Below, piece after piece: positions 43,799-52,448 of a DNA stretch of 64,000 bases. The notes under the pieces are model-generated. The model did no database searches. It saw only the letters and a list, made by a program, of their open reading frames with translations, and had not been told where the DNA came from. Position 1 is the stretch's first letter. Each line of letters begins with the position of its first letter. Location of the stretch: positions 124,001-188,000 of the forward strand of contig NZ_BDBK01000008.1 in assembly GCF_001612945.1 (NCBI RefSeq), in the 5' to 3' direction. The translations under genes and the position numbers were made by a program. This DNA is from Nocardia inohanensis NBRC 100128. Its GTDB lineage: Bacteria; Actinomycetota; Actinomycetes; Mycobacteriales; Mycobacteriaceae.

Positions 43799-44374
43799 TC
43801 AGCCGAGTTGCAGTGCGGCGGCGGTGAGCTGCCACAGGCGTTCGGTGGCTTGATCGACGCTCGCCCGCGGCGTCACCCGCAGCTGTTGCGCGATACTGTG
43901 CCGCAGTCCGCCGATCACGAAATGCCCCGCGCTGTCCGCGTCGACCGTCGCCGGGATCTCGCCGGATTCCTGACCGCGCCGGATATTCGCCGCGGCCGCA
44001 TCGCCGAGGTTGAGGATGTAGACGGCTTCGAGTTCGGTGAGCCCGGGGTCGGGGGCGGCGCGATTGAGCAGCAGCGACGCCAGCGGGTGCGCCAGGTGGT
44101 ATTCGACGAAGCAGCGGGTGCGTTCACGTTCCCGCGTCGCCCAGTCCGCGTCCGGGAGCCGATCATCGGCGGTGGCCCGGCTCAGCCCTTCGTAGAAGTC
44201 GTCCCAAATGGCCGCCAGCAGACCGACTTTCGACCCGAAATGGTGATAGACCGCCCCGGTGCTCAACCCGGCGCGCCGGGTGAGCGCGCCCAGTTCCAGC
44301 ACGCCGCTGCCGCGAATCAGTTCGTCGCGGGCGGCGTCGAGAAGTTGTTGACGTCCGATCGGTGCGCGTGCCAC
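43799..44374 (-). CDS. TetR-family regulator
   Basis: A 191-residue regulator from GTG 44374 (VARAPIGRQQLLDAARDEL). HTH: LELGALTRRAGLSTGAVYHHFGSKVGLLAAI. It lies 8 bp from a perfect 20-bp palindrome shared with the divergent PhyH-type dioxygenase gene, which it should control. The open frame upstream of 44374 crosses the palindrome and is unlikely to be translated. Confidence 0.88.
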   Translation of the reverse strand: MARAPIGRQQLLDAARDELIRGSGVLELGALTRRAGLSTGAVYHHFGSKVGLLAAIWDDFYEGLSRATADDRLPDADWATRERERTRCFVEYHLAHPLASLLLNRAAPDPGLTELEAVYILNLGDAAAANIRRGQESGEIPATVDADSAGHFVIGGLRHSIAQQLRVTPRASVDQATERLWQLTAAALQLG

Positions 44375-44382
44375 AGTCGAAG

Positions 44383-44402
44383 CATAACCGAATTCGGTTA
44401 TG
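44383..44402. promoter_or_regulatory. Perfect 20-bp palindromic operator
   Basis: CATAACCGAATTCGGTTATG is fully self-complementary and lies between the TetR start (44374) and the dioxygenase start (44427). The arms ATAACCGAAT/ATTCGGTTAT fit a TetR dimer site. Confidence 0.8.
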
Positions 44403-44426
44403 TTATGACTTCCGGAGGGAGCCGCC

Positions 44427-45281
44427 ATGAGCGCGGACGTGTCATCGCTGGTGGATCTGAACGGCGATCTGGCAGGCACCTATCGCCGTACCGCGAGCAG
44501 TGGCGCGAGCATCGATCCGGCCGTGGTGGATGCGGATCTGGCGGCCTTCGAACGGGACGGTTACGTCATCCTGCGCGACCTGCTCACCCCCGAAGAGCTG
44601 GCCGAGATTCGCGAAGCCGTTGTGCCGCTGCTGGATCGGACCGGCCGCAATGCCTTCGAAGGGCACGGCACCCAGCGCCTCTACAGCGTGCTGAACAAGA
44701 CCCGCGCCTGCGACCGGATCGCCGACCATCCCCGTGTGCTGGCGCTGCTGGACCGGCTGTTCCTGCCCAACTATCTACTCTCCATGCTTCAGGTCATCAG
44801 GATCCTGCCCGGCGAACAGGCGCAGATGCTGCACACCGACGACGGTTTCTATCCGCTGCCGCGACCGCGTAAACCCTTGGGCGCGGCCACCATCTGGGCC
44901 ATCGACGACTTCACCGCCGAGAACGGCGCCACCGACCTGATCCCCGGCAGTCACCTGTGGGGCGACCGGCTGCCCGACGGCGAAGAACGCGTCCCCGTGG
45001 TCATGCCCGCCGGCTCCTGCGTCTTCTTCGGCGGCACACTCTGGCACGGCGGCGGGGCCAACCGCACCGACGCACCCCGCCTCGCTCTGACCGCGCAGTA
45101 CTGCGAACCGTGGCTGCGACCGCAGGAGGCGTTCACGCTGTCCATCACCCGCGACACCGTTCGCGCTGTCTCCGAGGACATTCGGCGCATGCTCGGCTAC
45201 AGCATCCATCCGCCGTTCATCGGACAGGTCGACGGCATGCACCCCAAGCGCCTGCTCGAACCCGGCGCGCCGGCGGTCTGA
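44427..45281 (+). CDS. Phytanoyl-CoA dioxygenase (PhyH)-family Fe/2-oxoglutarate oxygenase
   Basis: A 284-residue PhyH-type oxygenase: FERDGYVILRDLLTPEELAEIREAVVPLLD at the N-terminus, iron ligands HTD in MLHTDDGFYPL and the distal His in GTLWHGGGANRT, with an Arg of the 2-oxoglutarate pocket shortly after (DAPRLALTAQY). Family members hydroxylate lipids, acyl-CoAs or natural products with Fe(II), O2 and 2-oxoglutarate. The divergent TetR gene and the palindrome suggest substrate-induced expression. Substrate unknown. Confidence 0.9.
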   Translation: MSADVSSLVDLNGDLAGTYRRTASSGASIDPAVVDADLAAFERDGYVILRDLLTPEELAEIREAVVPLLDRTGRNAFEGHGTQRLYSVLNKTRACDRIADHPRVLALLDRLFLPNYLLSMLQVIRILPGEQAQMLHTDDGFYPLPRPRKPLGAATIWAIDDFTAENGATDLIPGSHLWGDRLPDGEERVPVVMPAGSCVFFGGTLWHGGGANRTDAPRLALTAQYCEPWLRPQEAFTLSITRDTVRAVSEDIRRMLGYSIHPPFIGQVDGMHPKRLLEPGAPAV

Positions 45282-45287
45282 CCCCGC

Positions 45288-46514
45288 TCAATCGGGAAGC
45301 GTCGGCACCGACAGCCCTTCGCCGCGGCCCAGCAGCGCGGCGCGGGTGACGGTGCCCGCCCCGAACCGGTCGCGCAGCGCGTCCAGCGTGGAATCGAGGG
45401 TGTTCTCCGCGCGCTCTTCCAGCGGCAGCGCAAGCTGCATGGTGTCGGAATCGTCGAGGTTGGTCAGCGCCAACCCGATCAGCGTCAGCCCGCGCTCGTG
45501 GATCATGGGCAGCGCGGCCTCCAGTAGCGTGCGCGCCGCCCGCAACACCACCTCCCCGCGATCGGTCGCCTGCATCAGCGTGTGCGATCGCGTGGCCCGG
45601 CTGAAATCGTCGAATCGCAAGCGCAACACCACCGTCCGGCACACCCGCCCCGCCTTGCGCAGCCGGTGCCCGAGCCGATCGGCCAGCCCGTGCAGATACG
45701 CCTCGATCTCCGCATCGGTGCGCGTTCGCCGACCCAATGCCCGCTGCGCGCCGATGGAGCGCCGCCGGCGCCCGGTCTCGACCCGGCGCGGATCCCGCGC
45801 CCACGACAGCGAGTGCAGATGCCGCCCGGCCGCGGGCCCGAGCACGGCGGCCAGCGGTCCCTCACCCAGCTCCGCCAGCTGCCCCACCCGCGTGATCCCG
45901 CGCTCCCGCAATTCCCGGGCCGTCACCTCGCCGACACCCCACAACCGCTCCACCGGCAGCGGATGCAGGAACTCCAGCTCCCGATCCGGTGAAACCTCCA
46001 GCAGCCCATCGGGTTTGGACACCGCACTGGCCACCTTGGCCAGGAACTTGGTGCGCGCCACCCCCACCGAGATCGGCAACCCGACCTCGGCCCGCACCCG
46101 GGCCCGCAAAGCCTGTGCGATATCCACCGGCGCTCCCGCGATCCGCCACAGCCCGCTCACATCCAGAAACGCCTCATCGATGGAGATGCCCTCGACCTCG
46201 GGCGTCGTATCCCGGAAGATCTCGAACACCGCCTTGCTCGCCTGCGCGTACGCCGACATCCGGGGCGGCACCACGATCGCGTGCGGGCACAAGCGGAGCG
46301 CCTGCCGGGAATTCATCGGCGTCCGAACCCCGAACGCCTTCGCCTCGTAACTGGCGGCCAGCACGACTCCGGATCCCACCAGCACGGGTCGTCCCCGCAG
46401 TCGCGGATTGTCGCGCTGCTCCACCGAGGCGTAGAAGGAGTCCAGATCGGCGTGCAGGATCGCCGCCCGCTCGGGGCGGTGACGGCGACTCGCTTCGGAT
46501 CCGTACACGAACAT
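45288..46514 (-). CDS. dinB: Y-family DNA polymerase IV (DinB)
   Basis: A 408-residue Y-family polymerase. Motifs: ILHADLDSFYASVEQRDNP (first catalytic Asp), VLAASYEAKAFGVRTPM, GISIDEAFLDVSG (DE pair), SVGVARTKFLAKVASAVSKPDG, and little-finger GAQRALGRRTRTDAEIEAYL. It performs translesion synthesis and lacks a clear beta-clamp motif at the very end, although QLALPLEE near 370 resembles one. ATG 46514 falls inside a LexA-type palindrome. If that site covers the promoter, a slightly later start is possible. Confidence 0.92.
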   Translation of the reverse strand: MFVYGSEASRRHRPERAAILHADLDSFYASVEQRDNPRLRGRPVLVGSGVVLAASYEAKAFGVRTPMNSRQALRLCPHAIVVPPRMSAYAQASKAVFEIFRDTTPEVEGISIDEAFLDVSGLWRIAGAPVDIAQALRARVRAEVGLPISVGVARTKFLAKVASAVSKPDGLLEVSPDRELEFLHPLPVERLWGVGEVTARELRERGITRVGQLAELGEGPLAAVLGPAAGRHLHSLSWARDPRRVETGRRRRSIGAQRALGRRTRTDAEIEAYLHGLADRLGHRLRKAGRVCRTVVLRLRFDDFSRATRSHTLMQATDRGEVVLRAARTLLEAALPMIHERGLTLIGLALTNLDDSDTMQLALPLEERAENTLDSTLDALRDRFGAGTVTRAALLGRGEGLSVPTLPD

Positions 46515-46521
46515 ATGTTCG
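46508..46521. promoter_or_regulatory. LexA (SOS) box on the dinB start
   Basis: CGAACATATGTTCG is a perfect palindrome matching the actinobacterial SOS consensus core GAAC-N4-GTTC. The dinB ATG lies within it on the minus strand, so LexA bound here would block dinB initiation. It is also 129 bp upstream of the divergent DUF1353 gene. Confidence 0.75.
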
Positions 46522-46649
46522 CATACCCTTCGGTCTCTTCGGCGGGTACCGCCCGAACCGGATCTCCCGCAGGCGCTGGAAACGATCACGCCGCACCTCG
46601 GTTGCATTTCGCTCTACCTGCGAAAATGCGGGCGCGAGAGGAGCATGCT

Positions 46650-47648
46650 GTGGGAATGAAGCTCGGGGGTGAGCGGGACGACGGATCGTTCTACGACGGG
46701 GGCAGGGCGCCCGCCGAATCGGCGGCGGCCGATGTGGGCCCCGGAGCGGTGGTGGTCAACAAATCGGCGGAAGCCCATCCGCCGGAATCGGCCCCGCCGC
46801 CGCCCGAACCGCCCATCCCGGTGACACCGGATCTGACCATCATGCTGGATCGGCGATTCAATCTGGCCACCAAACGCGAGGAGTTCCGGCTGCTGCGGCG
46901 CATCGGCTACAACGATGATTCGCCCAACGGCGTGGGGGAGATCCTGGTGCCCGCGGACCTGGAGCACTGGACCACCGACCTCACTTCGGTGCCGGCCTTC
47001 CTGACCTGGCTGGTGCCCAAGACCGGCGCGCATCTGCCCGCGGCGATCCTGCACGACGGTCTCGTGCTCGACAAGGGGGAGCCGGCCAGCTACATCGCCG
47101 GCCGCGAGATCCATCGCGACGAGGCGGACCGCATCTTCCGAGACGCGATGGCCAAGACGGGAACCGGCGTGATCCGCCGCTGGCTGGTGTGGTCCGCCGT
47201 CACCGCCGCGACCATGCACCATGGGCGGCAAGTGGATTGGACGCCGCTGCGCAAATGGCACTACCGGATCGCGCTGTACGGCACCCTCGCGCTCATCGTG
47301 CTGCTCGGAATCTGGTGCACGCTGGACATCCTCGATATCCCCGGCATCCCGGGCGCCCCGTGGATCGGCGAACGACCTTGGCACGCACTGATCGGCGGCC
47401 TCGCCGGGGTTGTCGTGATCCCGCTGCTACTCGGTATCACCTGGGGAAAATTCCGGATCGCGGGATGGATCATCGGTTCACTGGTGGCATTGGTGATACC
47501 GGCGGTCTTGCCGATCGTGCTCGTGGGCGCGCTTTTCGCGGGCGTGAACCGGCTCGAGGAGTGGCGGCCCGAAGTGGCCAAGGCGCTGGCGATCGCCTTC
47601 ATCGCCTTGGCATTCGTGGTGTTCGTGGTTTCGTGGTGGCTGGACTGA
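46650..47648 (+). CDS. DUF1353 membrane protein
   Basis: A 332-residue protein from GTG 46650 with AGGAG six bases upstream. A Pro-rich N-terminal stretch (about 30-65) precedes a DUF1353 domain: EILVPADLEHWTTDLTSVPAFLTWLVPKTGAHLPAAILHDGLVLD, then HRDEADRIFRDAM. Four hydrophobic segments follow (ALIVLLGIWC..., LIGGLAGVVVIPLLLG, IIGSLVALVIPAVLPIVLVGALF, AIAFIALAFVVFVVSWW). DUF1353 also occurs in phage proteins and its role is unknown. Fusion to a membrane tail is notable. Confidence 0.78.
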   Translation: MGMKLGGERDDGSFYDGGRAPAESAAADVGPGAVVVNKSAEAHPPESAPPPPEPPIPVTPDLTIMLDRRFNLATKREEFRLLRRIGYNDDSPNGVGEILVPADLEHWTTDLTSVPAFLTWLVPKTGAHLPAAILHDGLVLDKGEPASYIAGREIHRDEADRIFRDAMAKTGTGVIRRWLVWSAVTAATMHHGRQVDWTPLRKWHYRIALYGTLALIVLLGIWCTLDILDIPGIPGAPWIGERPWHALIGGLAGVVVIPLLLGITWGKFRIAGWIIGSLVALVIPAVLPIVLVGALFAGVNRLEEWRPEVAKALAIAFIALAFVVFVVSWWLD

Positions 47649-47658
47649 CGCCCGGAGA

Positions 47659-48858
47659 TCAGCCCGCGGCGGCGGTGCGCAGCTGCTCCATACCGGGGTT
47701 GGCGCGTGCCGATCGGGCAGCCAATGCGGCCAGCACCGGCAGGCGCGCATCGCCGAGCGTGGACGCCCGATTGCCGAGATGGTTGGTCACGAACGCGATG
47801 GACAAACCCAACCCGGGCATGGCGATACCGCCGGACCCGCCGATACCGAAGTGGCCCAGCGAGTCCCGGCGCAACCGGGTGCCGACGATGGCGCGGTGGT
47901 AGCCCAGCGAATGATTCGGCGGGGCGCCGAGCACGTAGTCGAACTTGCTGTTGAACGGCATTTCGGTAATGTGGGCAACGGTTTCCGATTTCAGCAGCCG
48001 CTGATTGCCGACCCACCCGTCATTGGCGATGGCGGCGTACATGCGCGCCACCGAGCGAGCGGTGAACACCCCGTTCCAGCCGGGCATCATCGCGTCGTAG
48101 GAACGGTCGGAGTAGTGCGCTGCGTGCAGCATGCCGTCGAAGAGGACGCCGCGCAGGGACCGCAGTGGCGGCACGGCGGCCGCCACGCCCAGCAGCCGAT
48201 CGACCGGCAGCTTCGCCACATTGGCGCGCGGGCCGAGCTGCGCGATCCGCCCGCGCTGATGGGCGGGAACGCCGAACCAGAAGTCGCTGTCGCCCAGCGG
48301 AACCGCGAGCTCCTCACGCACCAGCTCACGGAAGTCCCGCCCGGTGGCGCGCTGCGCGATCTCGGCCACCAAGGTGCCGAAGGTGACCGCGTGATATCCG
48401 GAAGCCTTGAGGCGCAACGGGTCCGGCGCACTCGCGGCCAATGCGGCAGCCACCGCGTCATGCTCGTAGAGGTCCTCGACGTCGGGTAGCAGACCGCGTA
48501 TCCGCTGCAACCCCGCGCGATGGCGGAGCACATCGCGAACGGTGATCTCGCCCTTGCCCCGCACCGCGAACTCCGGCCAATACTCGGCCACCCGCGCGTC
48601 GTAATCGATGAGCCCGCGATCCGCCAGCCGATGCAGCACCGTCGCGGCCACACCCTTGCTGGTGGAGAACGACAGCGCCATGGTGTCGGCCCGCCAGGGA
48701 CGATCGGGCGCGGCCCAGCCCGCCCAGATATCCACTACCGGTTCGCCGTGCAGATAGACGGCCACCGCGCCGCCACCTTTCCGCGGGGCACCGAACAGCG
48801 AGAAGAATTTCGCGGCAACCGAGGTGAATCGGTCGTCGACAAGCATCGCAGCCGACAT
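47659..48858 (-). CDS. Serine hydrolase, beta-lactamase/LipE-type esterase
   Basis: A 399-residue class C beta-lactamase-fold hydrolase from ATG 48858 (AGGAGTCTGGA upstream). The SxxK motif is STSK in ALSFSTSKGVAATVLH, Tyr of the YxN/YxS element in SGYHAVTFG, and a C-terminal HxG-like GHFGIGGSGG. Related actinobacterial proteins (LipD/LipE/EstB type) are esterases rather than antibiotic hydrolases. No signal peptide, so cytosolic. Convergent with the DUF1353 gene. Confidence 0.87.
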   Translation of the reverse strand: MSAAMLVDDRFTSVAAKFFSLFGAPRKGGGAVAVYLHGEPVVDIWAGWAAPDRPWRADTMALSFSTSKGVAATVLHRLADRGLIDYDARVAEYWPEFAVRGKGEITVRDVLRHRAGLQRIRGLLPDVEDLYEHDAVAAALAASAPDPLRLKASGYHAVTFGTLVAEIAQRATGRDFRELVREELAVPLGDSDFWFGVPAHQRGRIAQLGPRANVAKLPVDRLLGVAAAVPPLRSLRGVLFDGMLHAAHYSDRSYDAMMPGWNGVFTARSVARMYAAIANDGWVGNQRLLKSETVAHITEMPFNSKFDYVLGAPPNHSLGYHRAIVGTRLRRDSLGHFGIGGSGGIAMPGLGLSIAFVTNHLGNRASTLGDARLPVLAALAARSARANPGMEQLRTAAAG

Positions 48859-48985
48859 TCCAGACTCCTTTGTCTGTACAGGTCGCCCGCACACCACACG
48901 TTTAACAGTTGCAAGCGCCTTTGCTAACCACTCTCGACGATACGACCGACCGGGGAACAGGACAAGAGTCCACCGGCAACGACGT

Positions 48986-49576
48986 TCATTCCCGCAGGCC
49001 GTGCACGATGGTGGCGGCGAGTTGCCCGGCCACCGCGGGGTCGATCGGCTCCGGCGACAGCAGCGCCCGGAAATGCAAGGGCGACACCAGCATTTCGAGC
49101 ACCAGCCGAGCATCGGCCGACGGCGGTATCTCGCCGCGCCGCACCGCCCGGGTGACCATGACTCCGGCGGCCTCGGAGCGCGCCGTCCAGAATTCGACCT
49201 GGGTCGCACGCGCCTCCTCGCCCGCGACCAGCATCGCCCGTGCCGTCGCCTGCCCGAAAGGACTGTGCAGGAAGGCGATCACGTGGGTGGCGAACTCGGT
49301 CAGATCGCCGTGCAGGGTGCCGGTGTCGGGGATCGGCAAGCGCTCCCGGCTCTGCCGCAGCAGCGCATCGAGCACGAGCTTTTCGCGCGTGCCCCAATGC
49401 CGGTAGATGGACACCGGATTCACCTCGGCCCGCTTGGCCACCTCATTGACGGTCAAGCCGTCGAGGCCCTGCTCGGCGAGTACCGCCAGGGTGGCGTCGA
49501 CGATCGCACCGCGCACGCGAGCGGTTCGTCCACCGGGGCGGCGCCGGATCTCGGTATCTTCCACGCCCTCAACCAT
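48986..49576 (-). CDS. TetR-family regulator
   Basis: A 196-residue regulator from ATG 49576. HTH: LDGLTVNEVAKRAEVNPVSIYRHWGTREKLVLDALL; C-terminal TetR_C-like domain (PSADARLVLEMLVSPLHFRALL). It is divergent from an esterase-like gene, and two 7-6-7 repeat sites occupy the 76-bp gap. Confidence 0.88.
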   Translation of the reverse strand: MVEGVEDTEIRRRPGGRTARVRGAIVDATLAVLAEQGLDGLTVNEVAKRAEVNPVSIYRHWGTREKLVLDALLRQSRERLPIPDTGTLHGDLTEFATHVIAFLHSPFGQATARAMLVAGEEARATQVEFWTARSEAAGVMVTRAVRRGEIPPSADARLVLEMLVSPLHFRALLSPEPIDPAVAGQLAATIVHGLRE

Positions 49577-49640
49577 AAAGCAATGCCTCTTGCTTTTGCC
49601 CACCCCCGGATGCACTCTTAAAGAAAGTTGGCTTGCTTTA
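49577..49640. promoter_or_regulatory. Two TetR operator copies
   Basis: AAAGCAA-N6-TTGCTTT (49577-49596) is a perfect inverted repeat adjoining the TetR start. AAAGAAA-N6-TTGCTTT (49621-49640) is a second copy with one mismatch, ending at the RBS of the divergent hydrolase. One site per gene start is typical of joint repression. Confidence 0.75.
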
Positions 49641-49652
49641 AGGAGTTGAACA

Positions 49653-50702
49653 ATGGCGTTCCAGTGGAAATTGGACCCTGCGGAGCTGTTCGTCGAGCGC
49701 TACCCGCAGATGGTCAATACCGGCCTGCCCGTGGCGGATGTCGACGCCGTCCGGGCCGCGATCACCGCCATGTGGCCGGATGAACCGGGCGGCTGGGTTC
49801 ACGAGTGGTCACGTCTGGGGGCGCGGTACGCGGAGGCGGGGCGGCACGACGCGGCGGTGTCGGCCTACGGGTGGGCGAGGTTCCCGACCTTGGCCGATGA
49901 CGCCAAACATGTCGCGTTCCAACGGCAGTTGGAGCAATACCAGCTCGCCGCGGCAGAATTCCCCGTCAGCTTCGAGCGCCGGGTGCTGCACCTGCCGCAC
50001 GCGGGATCCACCACCCCGGTCCCGGTGCACCTGCTCGGTGCGCACGACCGGCCTGACCCCGCTCCGGTGCTGCTCGTCAGCGGCGGCGTGGACAGCTGGA
50101 AGATGGATCTGCACAACCTCTTCGCGAGCCTCGCCGTGCGCACCGGCGCGCTCGTGGTCGCGTTCGACATTCCCGGCACCGGAGAATCGCAGCTTCCCCT
50201 CGACGTCACGAGCGCGGAGCTCGTCGATGAACTCGTCGCGGCGGCACGCGAATTGGGGAACGGCCGCGTCGTGCATTTCGGCATCTCCATGGGCGGGTAC
50301 TTCTCCGCGCGCACCGGACTGAGCGGCCACGCCGATGCCGCCGTCGTGCTCGGCGGACCGGTCGAGGCGGCGTTCGCGCCCGATCGCGGCTGGGCTTTCG
50401 GCATGGCCGGCATCGTCGGCAATGCCATGGGCTTCGATGCCGTCCCCGAACCGGCCGAGATGAGCGAGCGTATGGCGGCTATGACGCTGCGCCCGCTACT
50501 GGACCTCGATACCGGATCGCCGATGTTGATCGTCAACGGCGCCGACGATGTTCACATCCCGGCTACGGACACCCTCGTCTTCGAGGGCCGCCGCGCGACG
50601 GAAGTGCATCTGATGCCGGACACCGGGCACTGCGCGATCTCGAAACTGCCCGCCGCACTGGACATCATCGTCCCGTGGCTGCAACGGAATCTGCGGGACT
50701 AG
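49653..50702 (+). CDS. FrsA/DPO-hydrolase-like alpha/beta hydrolase
   Basis: A 349-residue hydrolase with an N-terminal helical cap (about 1-105) and the core domain after it. The nucleophile elbow is HFGISMGGYFSA (Ser). AFDIPGTGESQ precedes it, and VNGADDVHIP and MPDTGHCAI supply acid and His. The order cap-then-core is that of FrsA/2,6-dihydropseudooxynicotine hydrolase relatives that cleave C-C or ester bonds. Controlled with the divergent TetR gene. Substrate unknown. Confidence 0.85.
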   Translation: MAFQWKLDPAELFVERYPQMVNTGLPVADVDAVRAAITAMWPDEPGGWVHEWSRLGARYAEAGRHDAAVSAYGWARFPTLADDAKHVAFQRQLEQYQLAAAEFPVSFERRVLHLPHAGSTTPVPVHLLGAHDRPDPAPVLLVSGGVDSWKMDLHNLFASLAVRTGALVVAFDIPGTGESQLPLDVTSAELVDELVAAARELGNGRVVHFGISMGGYFSARTGLSGHADAAVVLGGPVEAAFAPDRGWAFGMAGIVGNAMGFDAVPEPAEMSERMAAMTLRPLLDLDTGSPMLIVNGADDVHIPATDTLVFEGRRATEVHLMPDTGHCAISKLPAALDIIVPWLQRNLRD

Positions 50703-50711
50703 CCGGGAGAA

Positions 50712-51191
50712 TCAGCGCCGCCGGGCCGGATTCACCCGGACCTCGATATCGCCGGACGTCACCTCGGCCACCGGTTCCGAGGTGACGAGGACGCTCAGCG
50801 CGCGGTCGCTGCCGCTGTCGAAGAACGCGAGGGGCGGGCGGCCGTCCTGGAGATACTTGTCGCCCCACTGCATGAGGGACATGAAGACCGGCAGCAGGTC
50901 CTCGCCCGCCGGGGTGAGCCGGTATTCGTCGCGGGCGCGGCGGCCGGGTTCCCGGTATGGCGTGCGCGCCACGATCCCGGCGGCCTCCAGCTGTTTCAAT
51001 GCCCGCGACACGGCGGGGGCGGAGGTGCCGATCCGGGTGACGAAATCCTCGAATCTCGTGGTGCCGTAGAAGCATTCGCGGACCACCAGGAACACCGTCT
51101 TGGTGCTCAGCAGATCCAGCACCCGCTCGGCCGAGCAGCCGTCGCCGATCGTCCAGGCGTCGCGGTCGCGTAGTCGCTCCTCGAATTCCAT
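50712..51191 (-). CDS. HxlR-family regulator
   Basis: A 159-residue protein from ATG 51191 (or GTG 51197). The HxlR winged helix reads CSAERVLDLLSTKTVFLVVRECFYGTTRFEDFVTRIGTSAPAVSRALKQLEAAGIVARTPY, then DEYRLTPAGEDLLPVFMSLMQWGDKYL. A short strand-rich tail follows. It is divergent from an SDR gene, with two TAACG palindromes between. Confidence 0.9.
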   Translation of the reverse strand: MEFEERLRDRDAWTIGDGCSAERVLDLLSTKTVFLVVRECFYGTTRFEDFVTRIGTSAPAVSRALKQLEAAGIVARTPYREPGRRARDEYRLTPAGEDLLPVFMSLMQWGDKYLQDGRPPLAFFDSGSDRALSVLVTSEPVAEVTSGDIEVRVNPARRR

Positions 51192-51211
51192 CGCCACTCG
51201 GCCAGTGTAGC

Positions 51212-51266
51212 TAACGCTTGCGTTATCCAGCATCGGCATGCTTCCATCTAACTAACGACATCGTTA
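51212..51266. promoter_or_regulatory. Twin HxlR operators
   Basis: TAACGCTTGCGTTA (51212-51225) and TAACGACATCGTTA (51253-51266) share TAACG-N4-CGTTA and start 41 bp apart, about four helical turns. They lie between the HxlR and SDR starts. Confidence 0.75.
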
Positions 51267-51283
51267 CCTAGACGGAGGATGCA

Positions 51284-51985
51284 ATGGTGGCAGTAGCGGG
51301 CAAGGTGGCCGTGGTGACCGGGGGCCGACGTGGCCTGGGCGCGGCACTGGTCGACGAGCTGTTGGCGCGTGGGGCGCGGAAGGTGTATTCGACCGCGCGA
51401 TCGGCCTATGCCGACGAGCGCCCGGAGGTGGTGACCGCCGAACTCGAAGTGCGCTCGGCGGATTCGGTCGCGGCCTTCGCGGCCACGGCCACCGATGCCG
51501 AATTGGTCTTCAACAATGCCGGTGTGCTGTTGCCGGCCGGACTGCTCACCGGCGACTTCGAAAGCATCACCGACACTTTCGATGTCAATGTCTTCGGTCT
51601 GCTGCGGGTGGCGCGGGCCTTCGCCCCGGCCCTGGCCGCCAATGGCGGGGGAGCGCTGGTGAACATGCACTCGGTGCTGTCCTGGCTGGCGGGAAGCGGT
51701 GCGTACGGCGCCTCCAAAGCCGCGGCTTGGTCGGTGACGAACTCGCTGCGGCTGGAACTGGCCGCCCAGCACACCGAGGTGGTGGGCGTGCACGCCGGAT
51801 TCATCGATACCGACATGGTGTCCGCCATCGAACGGCCGAAGGCCACCCCGGCCGAGGTCGCCGCCCGCATCCTCGACGGCCTGGAAGCCGGTGACCCCGA
51901 AGTCCTCGCCGACGACGTCACGGTCACCGTCAAAGCGGCGCTGTCCGGACCTGTCGAACACCTGACCTTCGTCGCCGCGGGCTGA
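51284..51985 (+). CDS. Short-chain dehydrogenase/reductase
   Basis: A 233-residue classical SDR. Cofactor motif TGGRRGLGAAL, NNAGVL, and active-site YGASKAAAW with Ser in NMHSVLSW. Arg at the Rossmann turn (TGGRR) and STARS after strand 2 favour NADP(H). Next to it is a tautomerase gene in the same direction (37-bp gap), and an HxlR regulator is divergent, so the two enzymes likely act on one substrate. Substrate unknown. Confidence 0.9.
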   Translation: MVAVAGKVAVVTGGRRGLGAALVDELLARGARKVYSTARSAYADERPEVVTAELEVRSADSVAAFAATATDAELVFNNAGVLLPAGLLTGDFESITDTFDVNVFGLLRVARAFAPALAANGGGALVNMHSVLSWLAGSGAYGASKAAAWSVTNSLRLELAAQHTEVVGVHAGFIDTDMVSAIERPKATPAEVAARILDGLEAGDPEVLADDVTVTVKAALSGPVEHLTFVAAG

Positions 51986-52022
51986 GCCGCACCCCCAGCA
52001 TCCCGAGGAGAATCGAACCGCC

Positions 52023-52448
52023 ATGCCGCTGTGGACCATTCACCACACCCCCGGAATCTTCACCCCCGAGGAGAAGCATCAGCTCGCCTCCCGCATCGCC
52101 GATCACTACGAGCGCGTCGGCCTGCCCCGCTTCTATGTGGTCACGCTGTTCCAGGAAACCCAGCCGGAGAACTTCTACGTCGGCGGTGAACCCACCCCGG
52201 CCGGGGTCCGGGTCGTCATCGACCACATCGCCCGGCGCAATCCCGATGCGGAGGCGCGTCGCCGCACCACCCAGTGGATCAACAGCATCCTGAAACCGCA
52301 CCTGGACCGTCATCCGGATCTGCACTGGGAGTTCCACGCCGACGAGACCAGCGAGGAGCTCTGGATGATCAACGGCCTGGTGCCGCCGCCGGGCGGTTCC
52401 GAAGCCGAAAAGGATTGGGCGAAGCGGAACCTCGCCGCCCCCTACTGA
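52023..52448 (+). CDS. cis-CaaD-like tautomerase-superfamily protein
   Basis: A 141-residue protein beginning MPLW, so Pro1 is exposed after Met removal as in all tautomerases. The length and pattern (FTPEEKHQLASRIADHY, LPRFYVVTLFQETQPENFYVGGE) match the cis-3-chloroacrylic-acid-dehalogenase-like group rather than the short 4-OT. His27 and Arg70 (numbered from Pro1) fall near the expected catalytic positions; the second Arg is shifted. It may be a tautomerase or a hydratase. Co-transcribed with the SDR. Confidence 0.82.
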   Translation: MPLWTIHHTPGIFTPEEKHQLASRIADHYERVGLPRFYVVTLFQETQPENFYVGGEPTPAGVRVVIDHIARRNPDAEARRRTTQWINSILKPHLDRHPDLHWEFHADETSEELWMINGLVPPPGGSEAEKDWAKRNLAAPY

